Shown: one piece after another, positions 60,171 to 64,000 of the stretch
Numbering within the stretch: position 1 is the first letter of the stretch
Layout of the letters: every line of letters begins with the position of its first letter
From: a virus
DNA: 64,000 bases
Strand: one strand, 5' to 3'
Virus record (IMG/VR): IMGVR_UViG_3300030419_006726
Coordinates: 73,977-137,976 of that record
Translations under genes and position numbers: made by a program
The notes under the pieces: model-generated
Seen by the model: only the letters and a program-made list of their open reading frames with translations
What the model was told of the DNA's origin: nothing
Database searches by the model: none

Positions 60171-62633
60171 GTGGCTATTTTTTTCGATCCTGACGACCCA
60201 GCCGCCACCGGAGCTGCCGCGGACAATGCCGAGAGGCTGCGACGAGCGCTCGAAGCCGCGGGCCCATCGCTAAAGGACATTGCTGAGAAAACAGCGAAGC
60301 TCATGGAGAACTATGATAAGCTTAGCGATGCTCAAAAAGCCAACGCCGATGTTGTTAATAGGCTTTTTGAACAAAAGAAAGAGTTGATCCGTGCGCTTGA
60401 AAGGGAAATTGCAAAAGGAGGCGAAGTAACAGAGGCTCATGCGAAGCTGGCAAAACAACTAGGAATCAATATCGACGCCGGCGAGAACTACTTGGAGGTC
60501 TTGGGCCAATTAAAGGATGCGACCGAAGATCTTACCGACGCCCAGGCCGCAGCAAACGAACAATTTGAAGATGGGCTCGACAAAATGATGGGCCTCTTGG
60601 GATTTGGAAAGAGGCAGATCGAGCAGCAGAAGAAAATTGCCAAAGTTATGAAAGTGACTGCAATGCGCATTAAGCAAATGGGTCTCGCCGCGTTTCTAGC
60701 ATCTAAGGGAAAGCAGATTTTAGCAGGTATTACGGGAAAGCTACAAGAAGGTTTTATGGTTTTGTTTGTTAGTATGTTTAAGGTTGCTTTGGCCCTGGAC
60801 AAAGTTACTTCTGAATTTAAAAAGCAAACTGGCATAATGGATGGCGAATACACAGACGCAATTGTCGACACGTATACCGAACTTCGACAATATGGTGTCA
60901 CTGCGGAAAATGCCGGCAAATCTCAAGGCGCCTTGGTGCAGGGATTTACAAACTACACCATGCTTTCAAAAAACGAGCGATCCACAATATTGAGAACAAC
61001 TGCAGTTTTAGAGGCGCAAGGCATTGCCGCAGAAACAACAGCAGCATCTTTTCAAGTTGCAACAAAGATTCTAGGAGAAACTGGGGACCAAGCAGACGAG
61101 ACAGTTAGGCAAATTAGCGCTGTTGCAAGAGAGTTGGGAATTGCCCCGGCACAGCTTCAAAAAGATTTTGCAGCAGCTTCTGGACAAATTGCAAAATTAG
61201 GCGCCGCAGGCGAAAAAGCCTTTTTTGATATGGCTGAAATTGCAAAAGAAACAGGATTAGAAGTTCAGAGACTTTACGATATTGTTTCGCAGTTTGATAC
61301 TTTTGAGGGTGCTGCCCAAGCTGCTGGTAGATTGAATGCAATGTTGGGTGGGCCGTTCTTGGGTACCATGGAAATGATCGCAGAGACAGATCCGGCGAAA
61401 AGATTTGATATGATCCGCGGCGCCCTTGACGATGCTGGAAAATCTTTTGATTCTATGGGCTACTACGAAAAGCAAGCGATTGCAAATGCTATGGGCCTTA
61501 AGGACGTTAGCGAGTTGGCGCTTGTTATGAGCGATAGAACCGATCTTTTGGCGGGCGCCAGCGAAAAGTCTGCAGAGGAAATTGAAAAAGAAGCAGAACG
61601 TGCCGCACAAATGCAAGACGTTATGACACAGCTAAAAGATATTTTCTTATCTCTGGCTCCAGTAATTTTTGCAATACTAGAGCCTCTCAAGGGCTTGGCT
61701 GAACTATTAAGGGAAAATCCAAAACTTGCAAAAGCTGTAGGATATGCGCTTATGGCGTTTTTGGGTTACAAAATGTTCGCCGGCCCGATCAAGGGGATTG
61801 GCGGATTGGTCAAGGGGCTCGTAGGCGCCAAAAAAGCCTCCGAGGGCATGGGCGGCGCCCTGAAAGGTGGCATGGGCGGCCTTAAAAGCATGAAATTCCT
61901 TTTGTATATTGCCGCTTTTACAGGATTGCTGCTGGCCATTGGGGCTATTATGGATCCGGCCCAAGGCGGCGGCGCCGGCGCGCTGCTTGACGTAGCCCTG
62001 GGCGTTTCGGTATTGTTGGGCTCCATGCTGGCCTTCTCCGCATTTTTGCAAAATCCCGTATTACTAGCAGCTTTTAAAGCGCTAACTGTCGCCATCATCG
62101 GGATGTCATTAGGTTTTGCGGCATTGGCCGGGGCCATATCGTTATTGCCAGAGGGCGTATTAAATAAAATATTCGGAGTCGAAGAACCCCCACAAATGCC
62201 AGAGATGGAAGGGGATTTTGATGTAGCCAGTTTGACTCAACTTGAAGCGCTCAATTGGGATAGCATATCTGAGGGTCTAGAATTGTTGATAGATCCCATG
62301 AATAATTTAGCAGACGCATCGCAAAAGCTAAACACCAAGGGACTAGAGGCATTGGCAGATCTTCCTAGAAGCATGCAGCTTCTCGACGGCGAGAAGACAA
62401 ATCAGATGATTGCGATTCTTCAAGCCGGCGCCGAACTTAACCAACCAGCTCCAGATACGCTTCTTTCAACATTAAATGAACTGATTGCTGCTGTAACAGA
62501 TTCCGGCGCTGGAATTCAAGGCGCAATTGCGAGTCAAAAAGATAAAAAACTTCCTGAACTTGTAGTTAGAACAGACGCCAGAGAATTCTCGAATATGATC
62601 AAAGATACTGTTTGGGACACGATGATGGGGTGA
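60171..62633 (+). CDS. Tape measure protein
   Basis: An 820-residue protein with GTG start after a G-rich site. Residues 15-200 are long charged helices. Residues 210-500 are Ala/Gln/Glu-rich helical segments with the tape-measure-like Q-x-x-G-x-x-A-E-T pattern. Hydrophobic stretches lie at about 500-512, 525-545, 577-600, 610-630 and 645-665, separated by Gly-rich linkers. Helical length plus hydrophobic segments after tube and chaperone-like genes defines a tape measure, which sets tail length and can enter the host membrane on ejection. T4 gp29 is 590 residues, so this tail may be longer. Confidence 0.8.
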   Translation: MAIFFDPDDPAATGAAADNAERLRRALEAAGPSLKDIAEKTAKLMENYDKLSDAQKANADVVNRLFEQKKELIRALEREIAKGGEVTEAHAKLAKQLGINIDAGENYLEVLGQLKDATEDLTDAQAAANEQFEDGLDKMMGLLGFGKRQIEQQKKIAKVMKVTAMRIKQMGLAAFLASKGKQILAGITGKLQEGFMVLFVSMFKVALALDKVTSEFKKQTGIMDGEYTDAIVDTYTELRQYGVTAENAGKSQGALVQGFTNYTMLSKNERSTILRTTAVLEAQGIAAETTAASFQVATKILGETGDQADETVRQISAVARELGIAPAQLQKDFAAASGQIAKLGAAGEKAFFDMAEIAKETGLEVQRLYDIVSQFDTFEGAAQAAGRLNAMLGGPFLGTMEMIAETDPAKRFDMIRGALDDAGKSFDSMGYYEKQAIANAMGLKDVSELALVMSDRTDLLAGASEKSAEEIEKEAERAAQMQDVMTQLKDIFLSLAPVIFAILEPLKGLAELLRENPKLAKAVGYALMAFLGYKMFAGPIKGIGGLVKGLVGAKKASEGMGGALKGGMGGLKSMKFLLYIAAFTGLLLAIGAIMDPAQGGGAGALLDVALGVSVLLGSMLAFSAFLQNPVLLAAFKALTVAIIGMSLGFAALAGAISLLPEGVLNKIFGVEEPPQMPEMEGDFDVASLTQLEALNWDSISEGLELLIDPMNNLADASQKLNTKGLEALADLPRSMQLLDGEKTNQMIAILQAGAELNQPAPDTLLSTLNELIAAVTDSGAGIQGAIASQKDKKLPELVVRTDAREFSNMIKDTVWDTMMG

Positions 62634-62646
62634 TGGAGAACTTTAA

Positions 62647-63699
62647 ATGAGTGACGATCTACTTTTTAATCAAGATTTATATACTTACAACGACGAAATT
62701 TTAGGAGATGTCGTCGTCGGAGATCGCCAAGGTGCAGAAGCAATGGGTGCCCTGCACACTAATGCCGCGGCCTACGCAGATCCAAGTGATGCATATGCAA
62801 ACGCTCGACAAATAGTCATTAGTTTTTATTCTATGATTGGTGGGGATAATATTGGTAGTTTGAATTTTAAAGCATTTGTTACTAGTATCGCTGATAACTT
62901 TACCTGCGACTGGAACGAGCAGCAGGTATTTGGTAGAAACGATCCAATATATAATTTTAAACATACGAAGAGAAACATCTCTTTGGCATTTCAAGTTGTG
63001 GCCGCGTCAAGATATGAGGCAGTTGCCAACATGGAAAGACTACAAACTTTGATTAAAATGTTGTATCCTGCTTATAAAGACCCCTATGATGTTGTATCAA
63101 GTTTGACGAAATCTCCATTAATAAAATTAAAATTTGCTAATTTAATTGCTGACCATTCAGATCCCGGCGGTGGTGCGTTTAGCACCGTAAGAGGCGGATC
63201 CGCCAACGCTAGAGAGGGCGGTTTGGTTGGTGTGATTAAATCTTTAAATATTACCCCCAATTTTGAATCCGGCGTATATGATGGCCCGGGCCCAGCCACC
63301 ATCTATCCAAAATTAATTGAAGTCTCTTTGGAATTTGGAGTTATCCATCAAGCTACGTTGGGATTTGATTCTGATTCAAACAGATGGCTAAGCTCTGAAC
63401 AGGGCCATAGCGACTTTCCATATGGCGTTGATGTTAATAATTATCAAGAATCTATCGACGGCACTACCAGGGACTTATTTGATCGCATTATGCTTGAAGA
63501 GGCTAGCGAGGTTGCGGATGCCGAGGTTGCCGCGGCCTTAGAAGCTGTGGAAGAAGCCGCGGCAGCATTAGCTGAAATCGGTGTTGCAGCTTCGTCTGAC
63601 GAAAGCACCGAAGCCGATGTCGCAGAGGAGGCGGCAGTCTCTGCGGAAGCTGCCGCAGCGTTGATGGATTTAGCTAGCGCTGGCATTGGAGTCCTTTAG
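62647..63699 (+). CDS. Baseplate protein, tail-tube-initiator-like (gp48/gp54 type)
   Basis: A 350-residue protein. The core (about residues 70-245) has F-K-A-F-V-T-S-I-A-D-N-F-x-x-x-W-N-x-x-x-V-F-G-R-x-D-P-I-Y, then R-N-I-S-L-A-F-Q-V-V-A-A-S and M-x-x-L-Q-T-L-I-K-M-L-Y-P. This resembles the tube-like domain of gp48/gp54, on which the tail tube polymerises. The last 75 residues are an Ala/Glu/Val helical tail of low complexity. It lies right after the tape measure and before a gp53-like gene, as expected for a baseplate cluster. Exact equivalence to gp48 or gp54 is unresolved. Confidence 0.65.
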   Translation: MSDDLLFNQDLYTYNDEILGDVVVGDRQGAEAMGALHTNAAAYADPSDAYANARQIVISFYSMIGGDNIGSLNFKAFVTSIADNFTCDWNEQQVFGRNDPIYNFKHTKRNISLAFQVVAASRYEAVANMERLQTLIKMLYPAYKDPYDVVSSLTKSPLIKLKFANLIADHSDPGGGAFSTVRGGSANAREGGLVGVIKSLNITPNFESGVYDGPGPATIYPKLIEVSLEFGVIHQATLGFDSDSNRWLSSEQGHSDFPYGVDVNNYQESIDGTTRDLFDRIMLEEASEVADAEVAAALEAVEEAAAALAEIGVAASSDESTEADVAEEAAVSAEAAAALMDLASAGIGVL

Positions 63700-63707
63700 G
63701 ATTTATT

Positions 63708-64000
63708 ATGGCAAAAAGAAACAGAAATAGAACAAAAATCGTTAATTCAGATCCACAATATCAAGAAGCCTTAGACTCTAGAAGGGTTAGGAGCTTTCGT
63801 CAATATTCTACACCTATTTTTTCAAAGATCACTCCAAAGCAAAGAGCCTCTTTGACTAGGCAGCCGCATATATGGAGAATAGGCGACAAATTTTATAAAC
63901 TAGCAGACAAACATTATGGTGATTCAAGTTTGTGGTGGGTTATAGCGTGGTACAACACCACGCCCACAGAGGCTCACGTGAAGCCGGGAGACACTGTTCG
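63708..64000 (+). CDS. gp53: Baseplate wedge gp53-like protein, 3' end outside window
   Basis: Starts with ATG at 63708 and is open to the window edge (97 codons seen). A basic N-terminus is followed by H-I-W-R-I-G-D-K-F-Y-K-L-A-D-K-H-Y-G-D-S-S-L-W-W-V-I-A-W-Y-N, a LysM-like motif shared by gp53-type baseplate wedge proteins and short baseplate LysM proteins, ending here in a V-x-P-G-D-T-V. T4 gp53 connects inner wedge parts. Full length is unknown, so a shorter LysM-type hub protein remains possible. Confidence 0.65.
   Translation, partial: MAKRNRNRTKIVNSDPQYQEALDSRRVRSFRQYSTPIFSKITPKQRASLTRQPHIWRIGDKFYKLADKHYGDSSLWWVIAWYNTTPTEAHVKPGDTV

Overview
This window is a stretch of a tailed-phage genome, from a T4-superfamily contractile-tailed phage (myovirus, class Caudoviricetes). 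Head and tail genes are recognisable in roughly T4 order: large terminase, portal, gp21 prohead protease, gp22-like scaffold, gp23 capsid, gp13/14/15 neck genes, gp18 sheath, gp19 tube, gp26-like baseplate protein, tape measure, and gp48/54- and gp53-like baseplate genes. All credible genes are on the + strand, packed end to end with ATGA or TAATG overlaps and mostly purine-rich Shine-Dalgarno sites, which fits a proteobacterial-type host. The 2OG-Fe(II) oxygenase, bS21 homologue, RuvC-like resolvase and appendage modules are typical of marine T4-like and 'far-T4' phages, so an aquatic host is likely. That is inference. I see no tRNA, CRISPR array, insertion sequence, integrase or rRNA, and no gene-free stretch over 300 bases.

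Layout. 1-18.3 kb: nine large late structural genes (baseplate, fibre or virion-surface proteins of unknown individual role); the first is cut by the window edge. 18.3-25.2 kb: DNA metabolism (RuvC-like nuclease, primase, and a single-chain SbcD-SbcC/gp47-gp46 fusion) mixed with three probable capsid-internal proteins. Two sigma70-like promoters here overlap perfect palindromes. 25.2-28.0 kb: small genes alternating membrane proteins (holin- and spanin-like) with short proteins that share one N-terminal cassette starting MKITK. 28.0-38.7 kb: DNA packaging and head assembly (terminase, portal, gp21 protease, scaffold-like and cargo-like proteins, a ribosomal bS21 homologue). 38.7-47.6 kb: virion appendages, including a 1531-residue repeat protein and a beta-propeller adhesin. 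47.6-52.1 kb: scaffold, major capsid protein, a separately transcribed head-decoration candidate and an oxygenase. 52.2-64.0 kb: neck, sheath, tube, baseplate and tape measure.

How it works together. The most interesting signal is an apparent capsid-targeting system. At least six proteins begin with almost the same 15-17 residue basic amphipathic helix (MKITKxQLxxIIxEEL), several others have variants, and all carry an [I/L/V]-x-E site that fits the known cleavage preference of T4 gp21. The gp21 homologue is in the same window, and the gp23 homologue has a matching site at residue 59. T4 uses short N-terminal capsid-targeting sequences of this kind to load internal proteins. The repeat is also conserved at DNA level, so the phage may spread a 5' cassette onto unrelated open reading frames. 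A second short motif, around R/K-W-K-x-L-x-G, recurs at the C-termini of scaffold-like and cargo-like proteins.

Regulation. Two promoter-like classes are visible: sigma70-like or extended -10 sites (20.1, 22.0, 27.6 and 50.7 kb), and a recurring ACTATTTAT/ACTAATTA element in nearly every intergenic gap of the late region. Three hairpin terminators were found.
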